NCBI RefSeq assembly: GCF_958979055.1
Contig: NC_084896.1
Span: 3,162,001 to 3,226,000 of the forward strand
Length of the DNA: 64,000 bases
Direction of reading: 5' to 3'
DNA from: Alnus glutinosa
Taxonomy: Eukaryota > Streptophyta > Magnoliopsida > Fagales > Betulaceae
A program made the position numbers and the translations under genes. The stretch's first letter is position 1, and every line of letters starts with the position of its first letter. Under the pieces are notes generated by a model. It was not told the DNA's origin, did not search any database, and saw only the letters and a list, made by a program, of their open reading frames with translations. This document shows positions 24,517 through 36,945 of this stretch, in pieces.

Positions 24517-25316
24517 GTAATTTCAATTCGCCCCCTTAATTTCACTAATTTGCCATTCACTGTTTTCCTTTTTTATTTTTCAATCTGAATTTGATTTTGG
24601 ATCTAATCACTTCTGCATTTTGTGAAGTTTCTTTCCAAATTACCCCTGTTTGCTTGCCGAGAAAGCTAAGGAAAAGAAAGGAAAATTTAAAACTTGAAAC
24701 TTTATCGTGCCTCGTCTTTCTTTCAGTAAATTATAAATTAGAAAAATAAATTTTCTACTGGGTTTTTTCAGTTGTATTAGCTCAAGTTCACTGGAATTTT
24801 TCGTTTGCTGAGGTAAATGATGGAAATTTCAATAATCAAGATTTTTATTTTTATTTTTCTATGGTAAATTCGTAGCTAAATGGGGTCTTAGGGTATTTAA
24901 AGTTTATAATTTTGCGTCCACAAATTTAATTTAATCCGTTTAGGTCTTGGAGTCTTTGATGAATGCCTGTAAAATTTCGTTTCTATTAGTTTTGTTTTAG
25001 TTATAGCTCAATTTTTTTACTTTTTTTTTTTGATAAAACTGAAAAATAATTGAGAAAGGCATTCATAGATGATAAGAAATCAAAATTTGGAATCTGTAAT
25101 TGTTTTGTCTTATTGGTATTTGGCAAAACTCGGATAAGCTGTAAACTTGTTGTGAGTGCCTCTGCTTGGTGATATGTTTTGTGTACTGAGATTATTTGAT
25201 GTGTTTGGTGTATGAGGCGATGATAAATTTAATGGATAATTGTTTGGTTTTCTTGTTCTTGCAGGGAGCTTTTGGAGGTTCAGTTATCTGGTGTGACCAT
25301 CTATTCGTGGTAGAAA

Positions 25317-28300
25317 ATGGTATGTTTTCGCTTGGACTTCTCTAGTGTTAATCACTTTGATGACAATGCCTGCTGTGGCTGATTTATTGGCACTTGAGAA
25401 GTGTTCATATTCTCATGCTATTATTGTCAAATGTGAATGATCGAGTGGGCTCTGAGGGGGAAAGACTTGGGACAAGAATTTATGATTTGTTAATGGTTAA
25501 TTATCTCGTATAATTTATAAGTATGCCCTATTGTTTGTCAAATTTCATTTTTTTTTTGAAGGATGATGATTATTTATACTTAATCCTTCTGGTTGTGAAA
25601 GTGCAGTTTTTCGACGGGTATGGGTATCATGGGACATCATTTGAGCAGACATATCGATGTTACCCTGCATCTTTTATTGAAAAGGTGGAAATGTCTTCAT
25701 CTCTTATTTTAATCTTCTCTAATAGAGACTTTTTCATCTTTACTATACTAAGTTATGCACACTTGCTCCGCTCCATACATCAGTGGTATTTTAAGCTTGG
25801 CAACTTATAATGGTTCAAGACCTTGTAGACTGATCATATCGCAGTTGTGCATTAAAAAACAGTATCACAGCTAATTCTGGTTCTCAGAAATCTCTAGCTC
25901 TTTCATCTTTAGGAAGGCAATTAATTCACACATTTGTTTTTAGGTCCTGAGGAGAAAGAAGTTAGAAATTCTTGTTTCTCCTAGGAAAAAATTTTGCTCT
26001 CTCAGCACATATGAATCAAATCCTATGTGCTTGCATTTGTGATCTTGGAAGTTTATATTCTTTTTTTTTCCTCAACTTTTCTGTTGTTTAACTCCAATTT
26101 ATTTTATATATCCTGCAGCCACAACTTGAAAGTGGTGATAAAAGTAAGTTTTTCATATTCATCCCACTTTCTGTGATTAGATTTCAGTTATATGTGTATT
26201 ATTTTTTTTTATCGTTTGAAATCTTGTTGTTTCAGTTATAATGCCTCCTTCAGCCCTTGACCGCCTTGGTTAGTTCTTCTAATTTGATCTCTTATTATGC
26301 AGTATTTTATTTGTGGTTGATGTAGTTTATGTTCCTCGTTGCCTCATATCATGAATGCTAATGTGGATAACAAACTTGCAGCGTCTTTACATATCGATTA
26401 TCCAATGTTGTTTGAACTTCGGAATAATGCTGCTGAGCGGTTTTCTCATTGTGGGGTTCTTGAGTTCATTGCAGAAGAAGGCATGATCTATATGCCTTAT
26501 TGGGTAGGCTTTCAGAAGTGCTTTTTGCTATATTCTTGGAATTAGTACTGCAATTTGCTACAAGTAAATTTAAAGTGTCAGAGATGTCTTCTCATAATTT
26601 AATGTGCCTTTTCTTTTTTTCATTATTTCTATATAGATGATGGAGAACATGCTCTTACAAGAGGGGGACATTGTGCGAGTGAAAAATGTGACTCTTCCGA
26701 AAGGAACATATGTTAAATTGCAACCCCACACAAAGGACTTTTTGGATATCTCTAACCCAAAAGCTATGTAAGTTGATGATTTTTATGTTATTAATCATTA
26801 GTTAGTGGTGGATATGGTATTTCTCAAGATAGTGATGTCCTCGTTTGGCAAAGAAGGGGATTCATGCAATTGAATTCCTATTGCGTGTGAATGTAATGCA
26901 TCATGTCATGTCCTGTTTCCAACAGGTCTATGGTCTTTGGTGTCATGTGAATTCAGGTAATGCTGTGAACAAGGAGGCCCACTGTTGATTCTATAAAGAA
27001 GAATGGAATCAAAATGAGGGGCTCTTATAAAGGAGGACAATGAAACAAGTTAATAAATAATAACACAGTACTTTATTGTTCTGTTCTTGTCATGTCCATC
27101 CCTTGTTTACCATAGAGTGTATTTCTGTGGTCTATCTGTGTAGTGCTGACTATCTGTTCCATATCATCCACTCAACTAGCTATTCCCTTATTATTCTAAG
27201 ATATAAAGATGTTATTCATCCTGTTATGCCTGTTGTTTATTTGCATAGATAAGTGTAGAATTTCTATTGTATGATTTTACTTCCTTTTTTTCATGCAGCT
27301 TAGAGACAACGTTAAGGAATTTTTCCTGCTTAACCACTGGGGATAGTATTATGGTGGCATATAACAACAAGAAGTATTACATAGATATTATAGAAACAAA
27401 GCCTGCTAGTGCAATAAGCATCATTGAGACGGACTGTGAGGTGGACTTTGCACCTCCCCTGGATTACAAGGAACCTGAAAAGCCTGTTGCATCTGCTCAT
27501 CCAGGCAAGGGACCAGCTCAAGGTGCATATTTTTCCTTTCTGCCTCGTTATGCTTTGTTTGTCTCAGTTTCTTTCTGTTATCATTGCTTTTTTACTCATA
27601 ATGGAGAGTGAATGTGCTATGTAGTTTCTCTCTTTTATCATATCTCACATAAAAGGAGGTACTCGACCTATTTCTAGGGGACACACAAAAATTATCTGGA
27701 TTAAATTTTTGTTTATTATGGTACTTAAAGTTTCTCTTAGTTAGATGAAATCACTTGATATCCAATTTTGTGCACTACTTGGTACATTCTGCACTTTTTT
27801 GTTAAAAATATAACATAATAGATGTGCTTCTTTCTTTTACTTCCCAAAAAAAAAAAAAACTAATTTAATTGTCTCTTTTGTTCTTGCAGCTGAAGAGGCT
27901 CCAGCTGAAACTGAACCTAAATTCAACCCTTTCACTGGAGTAGGAAGACGCTTGGATGGGAAATCTTTGGCGCATCAGTCTGAACCAGTTTCTTCCTTAG
28001 GGTCCAAAGAGAAGCGACCTGACGCTGCCAATGGTAGTAATGCAAAGCCTTCTGCAGGGTCTAGTTCACAAAGCACCAATCGTCAGGCTCAGGGAAAGCT
28101 TGTGTTTGGATCAAATGTAAACCGTGCTCCTAAAGAAACAGAAAAGGTACCAGTGTTTCGTCCTTTGTAAACCGCTATATCATACTTATTGGGACATGAT
28201 TTTTCTACATCACATTACCCTACATTAACTCTATACCAAGATGCATGGGTCCGATATATGTGGGTCCCATATACATGGGTCTTACACCCAATGTGTCTTA

Positions 28301-28490
28301 GTGTAGAGTTAATGTAGGGTAGTGTGATGTAGAAATAACACATCCCGATACTTATTTGGCTCTCCAAAAGGATCTAACAAAAACACTGCTGCAGGTAGCT
28401 GCAAAAGAATCTAAACAAGAGCAGCCCCCAAAGAAAGAAGAGCCAAAATTCCAGCCTTTTTCTGGGAAAAAGTACTCATTGAGGGGTTGA
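25317..28490 (+). CDS. UFD1: Ubiquitin fusion degradation protein UFD1
   Basis: Substrate-binding cofactor of the CDC48/p97 AAA ATPase (with NPL4) in ubiquitin-dependent and ER-associated degradation. Coding exons: 25317-25319 (ATG alone), 25607-25684, 26119-26143, 26236-26268, 26382-26503, 26637-26767, 27299-27522, 27890-28146 and 28395-28490. The sum is 969 nt, 322 aa (Arabidopsis 319 by recall), with all junctions GT..AG and in phase. The double-psi barrel UFD1 domain spans about residues 1-190 ([30 protein letters not shown]-like [52 protein letters not shown]). A low-complexity tail carries the conserved [13 protein letters not shown] and the end [13 protein letters not shown]. The exon holding only ATG matches the gene's MFFDGY start. 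A MITE sits in intron 8, and the last exon is partly duplicated downstream. Confidence 0.96.
28191..28347. mobile_element. MITE with 9-bp TSD in UFD1 intron 8
   Basis: The arms share TTTCTACATCACA, TACCCTACATTAACTCTA and A(C/T)(C/T)AAGA over about 50 bp. ATACTTATT flanks both ends (28182-28190 and 28348-28356). A 9-bp TSD fits a Mutator-like (MULE) MITE. It is 157 bp with a short GGGTCCCATATA-type centre and ends 47 bases before the acceptor of the last UFD1 exon. Confidence 0.8.
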
Positions 28491-29287
28491 TGGATTTTCA
28501 AACAATCAACTGCTTTTAGCTTGTTTTGTTATCCTTCCCCTGTACCTATGTGGATCAAGACATACAATAGAATTATGTATTCAACTGGGATGTTTGTACT
28601 ATCAGAAGATGAAATAGTAAGGTTCTCATGTCAAATGAAGAAATGAAAAGAAAATCTTATTTTATTTGTTACTGAAATTTTGAAGTGGGCGTGGGCGAGC
28701 AACTGTGCCTGCAGAACTCCTTAACAAGTAGGATTTAGCCTTATGTTAGAGGGAGCGAGTTTTGATTGGAAGGTGAAACTAGGGGTCCACTCTTTTTAGC
28801 TTTTCTCTAAAGAAAGGAAGTAGTATCCCCTACAGCTTCCCAGCAAGCGAGTGGGCCTCCTGCTCGGCAAGGAGGAGAGCCCCTACTCGAGCAGGAGCTG
28901 TCTCTCATTCTGTCTCCCTTACAATTTCTCCTTTGCTTCATCCGGTGGTGGTAATAATAGGAATCTCCAAATAATCGTCAATAGGCATTTGTAGGCTTAC
29001 TGTTTTCCTTTATTGATTTCTTTTAATTGTTTTTCTATGTTCTTCTAGAATGAATGTTCTTTAGCATTTAATCCTTTTTTTTTTCTTTTTCTTTTTTTAC
29101 CGTCTTGGCTTTGGGTAACTTGATATTGGGCTTCAAATTGAGGGTCCCAAAATTAGTTGTGCTGCACTGTAACAAGACCCTACTCCTTTATAATTAAAAC
29201 GAAAGGCAATTCTGTATCTTGAAGGTCAGATGAACAATCAGGATTTCCTTAATATTTTTAGGGTATTCTATTGGATAGATTTATTTA

Positions 29288-30046
29288 TGCCCCGTTTGTT
29301 TCGGCGTAAAATAGTTTCCGTTGTAAAATGGTTTCGGGGAAGTCATTTTTCAAAAAAATATTTTCCGTCGAAATTATTTTTCGGTGTTTTGGCGCGTACG
29401 GAAAATTACAAATATTTTTTATATTTTAATTTAATCATATTAATTTAAAAAAATTAAATTTTATTCACAAAATAAAAAAATATTAATATAAAAATATTTT
29501 TTAAAATTTGGCATATACAAATTCCTGCAAAAGTTGCCAGAATCCAGCCATTTTCACCGGATTCCGGCACAAAACGGCCGGATCCCGGCCAGATGCCGAG
29601 GGTCCGGCCGTTCTGGCCGGATCCGGCCTCTCCGGCCAGAACGGCCGGATCCGTCCAGGATTCCGGCCGTTCCGGCCAGTCTGGTCGGAATCCGGCATGA
29701 TATCCCCGGAATCCGGCGACATCTGCCGGACGTCCCCGGATTCCGGCTTAAGTTGTCGAATTCCGGCACCGACCGGAGTCGGAATCTGACTTGTCGAAAT
29801 TCGGCAATAGTCAACTGCTTGAACGTAAAGGTCGACTACGTTGTTTAAAAAAGAATCGACTGCTTCTACCATTTACGGAAAATGATTTACGCTTTTAAAA
29901 AGCGTAAATCATTTTTCAAAATTTATTAAGCATTTTTGGTCAAACGGAAATCATTTCCGGTTGACCATTATTTTCGCCCCTACCAAACACCGGAAAATAC
30001 CGAAACTATTTTTCAGAAATCATTTTACGCCGAAACAAACGGGGCA
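29288..30046. mobile_element. Non-autonomous TIR DNA transposon, 759 bp, TSD TTA, GC-rich core
   Basis: The ends are TGCCCCGTTTGTTTCGGCGT and the inverse complement ACGCCGAAACAAACGGGGCA. TTA stands outside both ends. The empty site survives at 33861 in the tandem copy (TTTATTTAAATCTC), confirming the boundaries. A 3-bp TTA duplication suggests the PIF/Harbinger group. The centre (29540-29810) is a GC-rich run of degenerate CCGGATCCGGCC/GGCCGGAAT words, and 29875-29918 is a near-perfect hairpin (GATTTACGCTTTT / AAAAGCGTAAATC). No transposase. Open frames across the core on both strands are products of its composition. Confidence 0.85.
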
Positions 30047-30588
30047 TTAAATCTCAATTACTGTTTTCAAATTAAGTTTTGAGGATTTTGTCATATTAGC
30101 ATCTATCATCTCATAATTTACCATATTTATCCCCGTTTATCGTGTCATTATTTACATTGACGAAGACCTGCCATAGCAATTAGGGAAAAAAAAAAATTAG
30201 AATCCCCTACAATTGGAGGTCCATTATATTATCCTTGCCTCCTCTTGGGCCTTGGCAGGGGTCTATGAAAGGGGCTCCTTTGCTCGCGTAAGAAAGCCCG
30301 CACACACCTTCCCAACAATTTCTCCAACCTCCTCTCGTCCTGTATCTTTGGACAAGAAATTTTAGGGAATCTTTATAAAAATAAAAAATAAAAATAAAAA
30401 AATTTGATTTAAGTTTAATTTTTAAAGCTACAATGTCATGATCAAAAGGCTCTAGCCCACAAGATGGAACCAATTCACTTCTAGTCCTCAAGATCTCTTT
30501 GGAATACAAAAGTTTTTTATTTTTTATTTTTAGATATTTGGAATACAAAAGTTACTTTGTAATGCACAAGTTTCACCGGGCCATCTAT

Positions 30589-30888
30589 GGATGTGTTTGG
30601 CTTTGCGATTTTGTATACTAAAAGTGTGATTTTAAATTAAATCGCATAAAATATATGGTTTGTGAGTGCAATTTGAAAACGTAAGAAATTTGTGTTTTCA
30701 AATTGCAAGTAATATGGTGGGTTTTTTTTAAAAAAAAAAAAAAAAAGAAAGAATGCACGATTTAAAGGTTAAGCTGCGATTTTAAAAGTCAAACTGAGAT
30801 TTTACCAAACGCTTAACTGCATTTTTAAAAATCACATTTTTAAGTTTTAAAATTACTATTTTTAAATCGCAAATACGAACGAACCCTC
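30589..30888. mobile_element. hAT-like MITE, copy in duplication 1
   Basis: It begins GGATGTGTTTGGCTTTGCGATTTT and ends in the inverse of GAGGGTTCGTTCGTATTTGC, with TTTGCGATTT near both termini and an A/T run in the middle. It is present in both halves of the duplication, so it predates it. A fragment of the same family is at about 48284-48365. TSD not clear. Confidence 0.55.
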
Positions 30889-31974
30889 AATCAAACACAA
30901 CAATGTCTCACACAACTCATAAATGAAGAATAATAAGGAAAGGTGATAAGAACTAAGCGTTTTTATCGCTTAAAAATCAGAAAATAAGAAAAAAAAATAA
31001 TAAAAAATAAATTAATGCTTTGAGGCGATCAGACTTTTAATTAATTATTTTCAGAGAATTCCCTTTAAAAAAATAAATAAATTACACCCAGGAAATCAAC
31101 TTCCAAATCGCTTAAAACGACTGTGTATTTTCCTTGATGATTAGCCATACAACATCTACATCCTTTTACAATAAGTAATAAAATTATTACATAATTAATA
31201 GAGAATCAACTAGTAATGGAATGATTGCAGCCATGCAATGCAATTATTATAGAATATTTCCTAGTAATACAGAGATTTCAATAATGTAGAATTATTATGA
31301 TAATATTACATATATAATATTACAAGGATCCTGCCAAAAAGGCCACTGCATTGTGAAAGGTAAAGTGGGGCATCATGAATAATGTTCAGGAATCAGGATC
31401 GAATCAATTCACTTCATCTGTAAAAAGTCATTTTGTAAGGACAAGTTCACATGGCCGGCCGTCTAAATTAAACAAGCAACTATCCTTTGACAAGATGATA
31501 GCCTACTGAAAAGTAAGGCAGGCATCATGAATGTATTTCATTCCTGCTTAGTATCATTAATATCTCTATGATTTTTCAGCCCTGAATATGCTCGTGTACA
31601 AAGGATAAGGATCCCGCGTTGTTAGGCTGCTCGAATTTTATTAGACTGTTCTAAATAGATCGATTCTGCAACTCTTCGATCCTTTTCAAAAATTCGAAAA
31701 ACCATGAGATCTCTTATTATTAGACAGTCTGAATTTCACTATACAACTCCACTCTCTTAAGATGTCCGAATTTTTGTAAATTCAAGCGGGAATTGATCTT
31801 CGTCGATGTTTAAAGGTATGGGTTACTGTTGTGGAAAGTAGATTGACATTCCCTAACAAGGTATGCTGATGCCAATACACTTTTCCTCAATGTAGTACAC
31901 TTTATCTTGTTAATGCCTTGTTTCCTTTCCCTAAAGTAGACAACATTCCATAACAATAGGACCTTTATGCCTTG

Positions 31975-32196
31975 TTAATTAGCGTTATCAAGGGCGGAAT
32001 CAAAGTTGGAATCTGCAGTAAAAATTTGAGTCAGAGAGCCATAATCCATCCCTTGGAAGACATGAATACCGTGGGAATCGAATCTTAACTTTATTACAAA
32101 AGGGCTTTCATTAGCATATTTCTTGGGTTCAAACACGGCAATGACCAATATATCCAACCAAGTTGCAGGATACCATTGGATTGCAACACATCGCAA
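31975..32196 (-). other. 73-codon open frame of unknown status, duplicated at 35778
   Basis: The frame starts MRCVAIQWYPATWLDILVIA and ends NFDSALDNAN. The predicted protein is identical in the two duplication copies. It resembles a C-terminal fragment of a larger protein but I recognise no family. Identity alone does not prove coding, because the surrounding non-coding DNA is also nearly identical between copies. Confidence 0.25.
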
Positions 32197-32980
32197 TCAT
32201 GGCAGCCTCTGCTCGGTCTTTTGGTCAATGAACTATGACAGTAGATGTATTTGGATCTATTTTCTAAGGGTGGGGTGAATATTCGATTGCCACCTATTGA
32301 CCGCTACCGACATGATACATCCTACCGACTTTCGACAGTTAGCAGTTGGAATAAAAAAACTGTTTCGACGTCGGTTCGGTTCGGTAGGTGGTAGAATTTT
32401 TATTTTGTCAATTAACCGAAAACCGAACCGAATTAACGACTTTGACCCCTCAATTTTTGCATCACTTGTTTATCCCAAAAATATGTTCAGTAAACACTTA
32501 TTTTCTTTTAATGTTATGGTTATCTTGCTCAAAAAACAATAAATAAATAAAATAAAAATTGTTTGATCAGCACCAACGTACCCATCTTCCTCCAACCTCC
32601 TTCCAAAAAAATGAATGATATAGACAACAGGAAACCATTTTTATCTTAATCTGATACATGAAATCTCGACTTTATAATTTTGGATTTTAATCCATTAAAT
32701 CTTATTTTAGATTTTATTATGTTTTGGAATTTTATTTATGGATTCCGTCAGTTATTTAGTTTGGATTTAGTGACAATACCAATAGAATTCAAGTGTTATT
32801 AGGAATCCAAGTCTTATTAGGCTATTAGCAGTCCAATTAGGTTTAAATCTCCATAAATGTTGATGCATCTACTTTTAATTCAAGAGAGAAGGTGTTTCAC
32901 AAGACTTTTGCAGCAATTAGGGTCTTAAGAATTCTGTGATCCAACCCTATCAAAGAACCTTAATGATTATTTACAATACC

Positions 32981-33065
32981 AGAATCTAAACAAGAGCAGC
33001 CCCCAAAGAAAGAAGAGCCAAAATTCCAGCCTTTTTCTGGGAAAAAGTACTCGTTGAGGGGTTGA
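32981..33065 (+). pseudogene. Duplicated 3' end of UFD1 last exon
   Basis: It repeats the last 28 UFD1 codons including the stop, with one synonymous change (TCA to TCG in KYSLRG). The authentic acceptor and first 11 exon bases are missing. The junction happens to create TACCAG before AATCTAAAC; splicing there from exon 8 would shift the frame and end at a TGA 25 codons on. It is followed by a copy of the UFD1 3' UTR. Confidence 0.9.
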
Positions 33066-34399
33066 TGGATTTTCAAACAATCAACTGCTTTTAGCTTGTT
33101 TTGTTATCCTTCCCTTGTACCTATGTGGATCAAGACATACAATAGAATTATGTATTCAACTGGGATGTTTGTACTATCAGAAGATGAAATAGTAAGGTTC
33201 TCATGTCAAATGAAGAAATGAAAAGAAAATCTTATTTTATTTGTTACTGAAATTTTGAAGTGGGCGTGGGCGAGCAACTGTGCCTGCAGAACTCCTTAAC
33301 AAGTAGGATTTAGCCTTATGTTAGAGAGAGCGAGTTTTGATAGGAAGGTGAAACTAGGGGTCCACTCTTTTTAGCTTTTCTCTAAAGAAAGGAAGTAGTA
33401 TCCCCTACAGCTTCCGAGCAAGCGAGTGGGCCTCCTGCTCGGCAAGGAGGAGCCCCTACTCGAGCAGGAGCTGTCTCTCATTCTGTCTCCCTTACAATTT
33501 CTCCTTGCTTCATACGGTGGTGGTAATAATAGGAATCTCCAAATAATCGTCAATAGGCATTTGTAGGCTTACTGTTTTCCTTTATTGATTTCTTTTAATT
33601 GTTTTTCTATGTTCTTCTAGAATGAATGTTCTTTAGCATTTAATCCTTTTTTTTTTTTCTTTTTCTTTTTTTACCGTCTTGGCTTTGGGTAACTTGATAT
33701 TGGGCTTCAAATTGAGGGTCCCAAAATTAGTTGTGCTGCACTGTAACAAGACCCAACTCCTTTATAATTAAAACGAAAGGCAATTCTGTATCTTGAAGGT
33801 CAGATGAACAATCAGGATTTCCTTAATATTTTTAGGGTATTGTATTGGATAGATTTATTTAAATCTCAATTACTGTTTTCAAATTAAGTTTTGAGGATTT
33901 TGTCATATTAGCATCTATCATCTCATAATTTACCATATTTATCCCCGTTTATCGCGTCATTAATTATTTACATTGACGAAGACCTGCCATAGCAATTAGG
34001 GAAGAAAAAAAAATTGGAATCCCCTACAATTGGAGGTCCATTATATTATCCTTGCCTCCTCTTGGGCCTTGGCAGGGGTCTATGAAAGGGGCTCCTTTGC
34101 TCGCGTAAGAAAGCCCCCACACACCTTCCCAACAATTTCTCCAACCTCCTCTCGTCCTGTATCTTTGGACAAGAAATTTTAGGGAATCTTTATAAAAATA
34201 AAAAATAAAAAAATTTGATTTAAGTTTAATTTTTAAAGCTACAATGTCATGATCAAAAGGCTCTAGCCCACAAGATGGAACCAATTCACTTCTAGTCCTC
34301 AAGAACTCTTCGGAATACAAAAGTTTTTTATTTTTTATTTTTAGATATTTGGAATACAAAAGTTACTTTGTAATGCACAAGTTTCACCTGGCCATCTAT

Positions 34400-34694
34400 G
34401 GATGTGTTTGGCTTTGCGATTTTGTATACTAAAAGCGTGATTTTAAATTAAATCGCATAAAATATATCGTTTGTGAGTGCAATTTGAAAACGTAAGAAAT
34501 TTGTGTTTTCAAATTGCAAGTAATATGGTGGTTTTTTTTTTAAAAAAAAAAAAAAAGAACGCACGATTTAAAGGTTAAACTATGATTTTAAAAGCCAAAC
34601 TGAGATTTTACCAAACGCTTAACTGCATTTTTAAAAATCACATTTTTAAGTTTTAAAATTACTATTTTTAAATCGCAAATACGAACGAACCCTC
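34400..34694. mobile_element. hAT-like MITE, copy in duplication 2
   Basis: Second copy of the element at 30589-30888, carried along by the segmental duplication, with small differences in the central A/T run. Confidence 0.55.
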
Positions 34695-35777
34695 AATCAA
34701 ACACAACAATGTCTCACACAACTCATAAATGAAGAATAATAAGGAAAGGTGATAAGAACTAAGCGTTTTTATCGCTTAAAAATCAGAAAATAAGAAAAAA
34801 TAATAATAAAAAATAAATTAATGCTTTGAGGCGATCAGACTTTTAATTAATTATTTTCAGAGAATTCCCTTTAAAAAAATAAATAAATTACACCCAGGAA
34901 ATCAACTTCCAAATCGCTTAAAACGACTGTGTATTTTCCTTGATGATTAGCCATACAACATCTACATCCTTTTACAATAAGTAATAAAATTATTACATAA
35001 TTAATAGAGAATCAACTAGGAATGGAATGATTGCAGCCATGCAATGCAATTATTATAGAATATTTCCAAGTAATACAGAGATTTCAATAATGTAGAATTA
35101 TTATGATAATATTACATAATATTACAAGGATCCTGCCAAAAAGGCCACTGCATTGTGAAAGGTAAAGTGGGGCATCATGAATAATGTTCAGGAATCAGGA
35201 TCGAATCAATTCACTTCATCTGTAAAAAGTCATTTTGTAAGGACAAGTTCACATGGCCGGCCGTCTAAATTAAACAAGCAACTATCCTTTGACAAGATGA
35301 TAGCCTACTGAAAAGTAAGGCAGGCATCATGAATGTATTTCATTCCTGCTTAGTATCATTAATATCTCTCAGATTTTTCAGCCCTGAATATGCTCGTGTA
35401 CAAAGGATAAGGATCCCGCGTTGTTAGGCTGCTCGAATTTTATTAGACTGTTCTAAATAGATCGATTCTGCAACTCTTCGATCCTTCTCACAAATTCGAA
35501 AAACCATGAGATCTCTTATTATTAGATGGTCTGAATTTCACTATACAACTCCACTCTCTTAAGATGTCCGAATTTTTGTAAATTCGAGCGGGAATTGATC
35601 TTCGTCGATGTTTAAAGGTATGGGTTACTGTTGTGGAAAAGTAGATTGACATTCCCTAACAAGGTATGCTGATGCCAATACACTTTTCCTCAATGTAGTA
35701 CACTTTATCTTGTTAATGCCTTGTTTCCTTTCCCTAAAGTAGACAACATTCCATAACAATAGGACCTTTATGCCTTG

Positions 35778-35999
35778 TTAATTAGCGTTATCAAGGGCGG
35801 AATCAAAGTTGGAATCTGCAGTAAAAATTTGAGTCAGAGAGCCATAATCCATCCCTTGGAAGACATGAATACCGTGGGAATCGAATCTTAACTTTATTAC
35901 AAAAGGGCTTTCATTAGCATATTTCTTGGGTTCAAACACGGCAATGACCAATATATCCAACCAAGTTGCAGGATACCATTGGATTGCAACACATCGCAA
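35778..35999 (-). other. 73-codon open frame, second copy
   Basis: The same predicted protein as the frame at 31975-32196, within copy 2. No start-site or regulatory evidence. Status unknown. Confidence 0.25.
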
Positions 36000-36778
36000 T
36001 CATGGCAGCCTCTGCTCGGTCTTTTGGTCAATGAACTATGACAGTAGATGTATTTGGATCTATTTTCTAAGGGTGGGGTGAATATTCGATTGCCACCTAT
36101 TGACCGCTACCGACATGATACATCCTACCGACTTTCGACAGTTAGCAGTTGGAATAAAAAAACTGTTTCGACGTCGGTTCGGTTCGGTAGGTGGTAGAAT
36201 TTTTATTTTGTCAATTAACTGAAAACTGAATCGAATTAACGACTTTGACCCCTCAATTTTTGCATCACTTGTTTATCCCAAAAATATGTTCAATAAACAC
36301 TTATTTTCTTTTAATGTTATGGTTATCTTGCTCAAAAAACAATAAATAAATAAAATAAAAATTGTTTGATCAGCACCAACGTACCCATCTTCCTCCAACC
36401 TCCTTCCAAAAAAATGAATGATATAGACAACAGGAAACCATTTTTATCTTAATCTGATACATGAAATCTCGACTTTATAATTTTGGATTTTAATCCATTA
36501 AATCTTATTTTAGATTTTATTATGTTTTGGAATTTTATTTATGGATTCCGTCAGTTATTTAGTTTGGATTTAGTGACAATACCAATAGAGAATTCAAGTG
36601 TTATTAGGAATCCAAGTCTTATTAGGTTATTAGCAGTCCAATTAGGTTTAAATCTCTATAGATGTTGATGCATCTACTTTTAATTCAAGAGAGAAGGTGT
36701 TTCACAAGACTTTTGCAGCAATTAGGGTCTTAAGAATTCTGTGATCCAACCTTATCAAAGAACCTTAATGATTATTTA

Positions 36779-36908
36779 TCCTTTCTCCTTTCTATTTTTC
36801 TTTGAATTTTCTTAACCATATTAGATCTAAATTTGCAGCTATTATTTCTGTCAATCTAGTCATTAGAAACCTAAACCACTCATTTCTCAAACAACTTCAG
36901 AACAACCA

Positions 36909-36945
<37 letters not shown>

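Larger units (their letters stand above)
28406..32973. repeat. Segmental tandem duplication, copy 1
   Basis: This 4568-bp block matches 32981-36778 in the same orientation almost base for base. It begins at AGAATCTAAACAAGAG, 11 nt into the last UFD1 exon, and ends at AATGATTATTTA. It holds the UFD1 3' end and 3' UTR, a 759-bp TIR element (29288-30046) absent from copy 2, a hAT-like MITE (30589-30888) present in both, and otherwise non-coding DNA. Without the insertion and its 3-bp TSD the two copies differ in length by about 8 bp. Confidence 0.93.
32981..36778. repeat. Segmental tandem duplication, copy 2
   Basis: A 3798-bp direct repeat of 28406-32973, separated from it by the 7-base filler CAATACC. 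Differences are scattered substitutions and 1-6 base indels. It keeps the uninterrupted target site of the element at 29288 (around 33855-33870), so it shows the ancestral state. Confidence 0.93.

Noticed and set aside
29501..29872. Overlapping 86-123-codon frames on both strands of the GC-rich core
   Set aside because: They arise from the stop-poor CCGG-rich composition of a transposon core. Frames in several phases are equally open.
30207..30548. 113-codon minus-strand frame repeated at 34024-34359
   Set aside because: Present in both duplication copies, but it crosses A/T runs with length differences and shows no domain. Likely repeat DNA.
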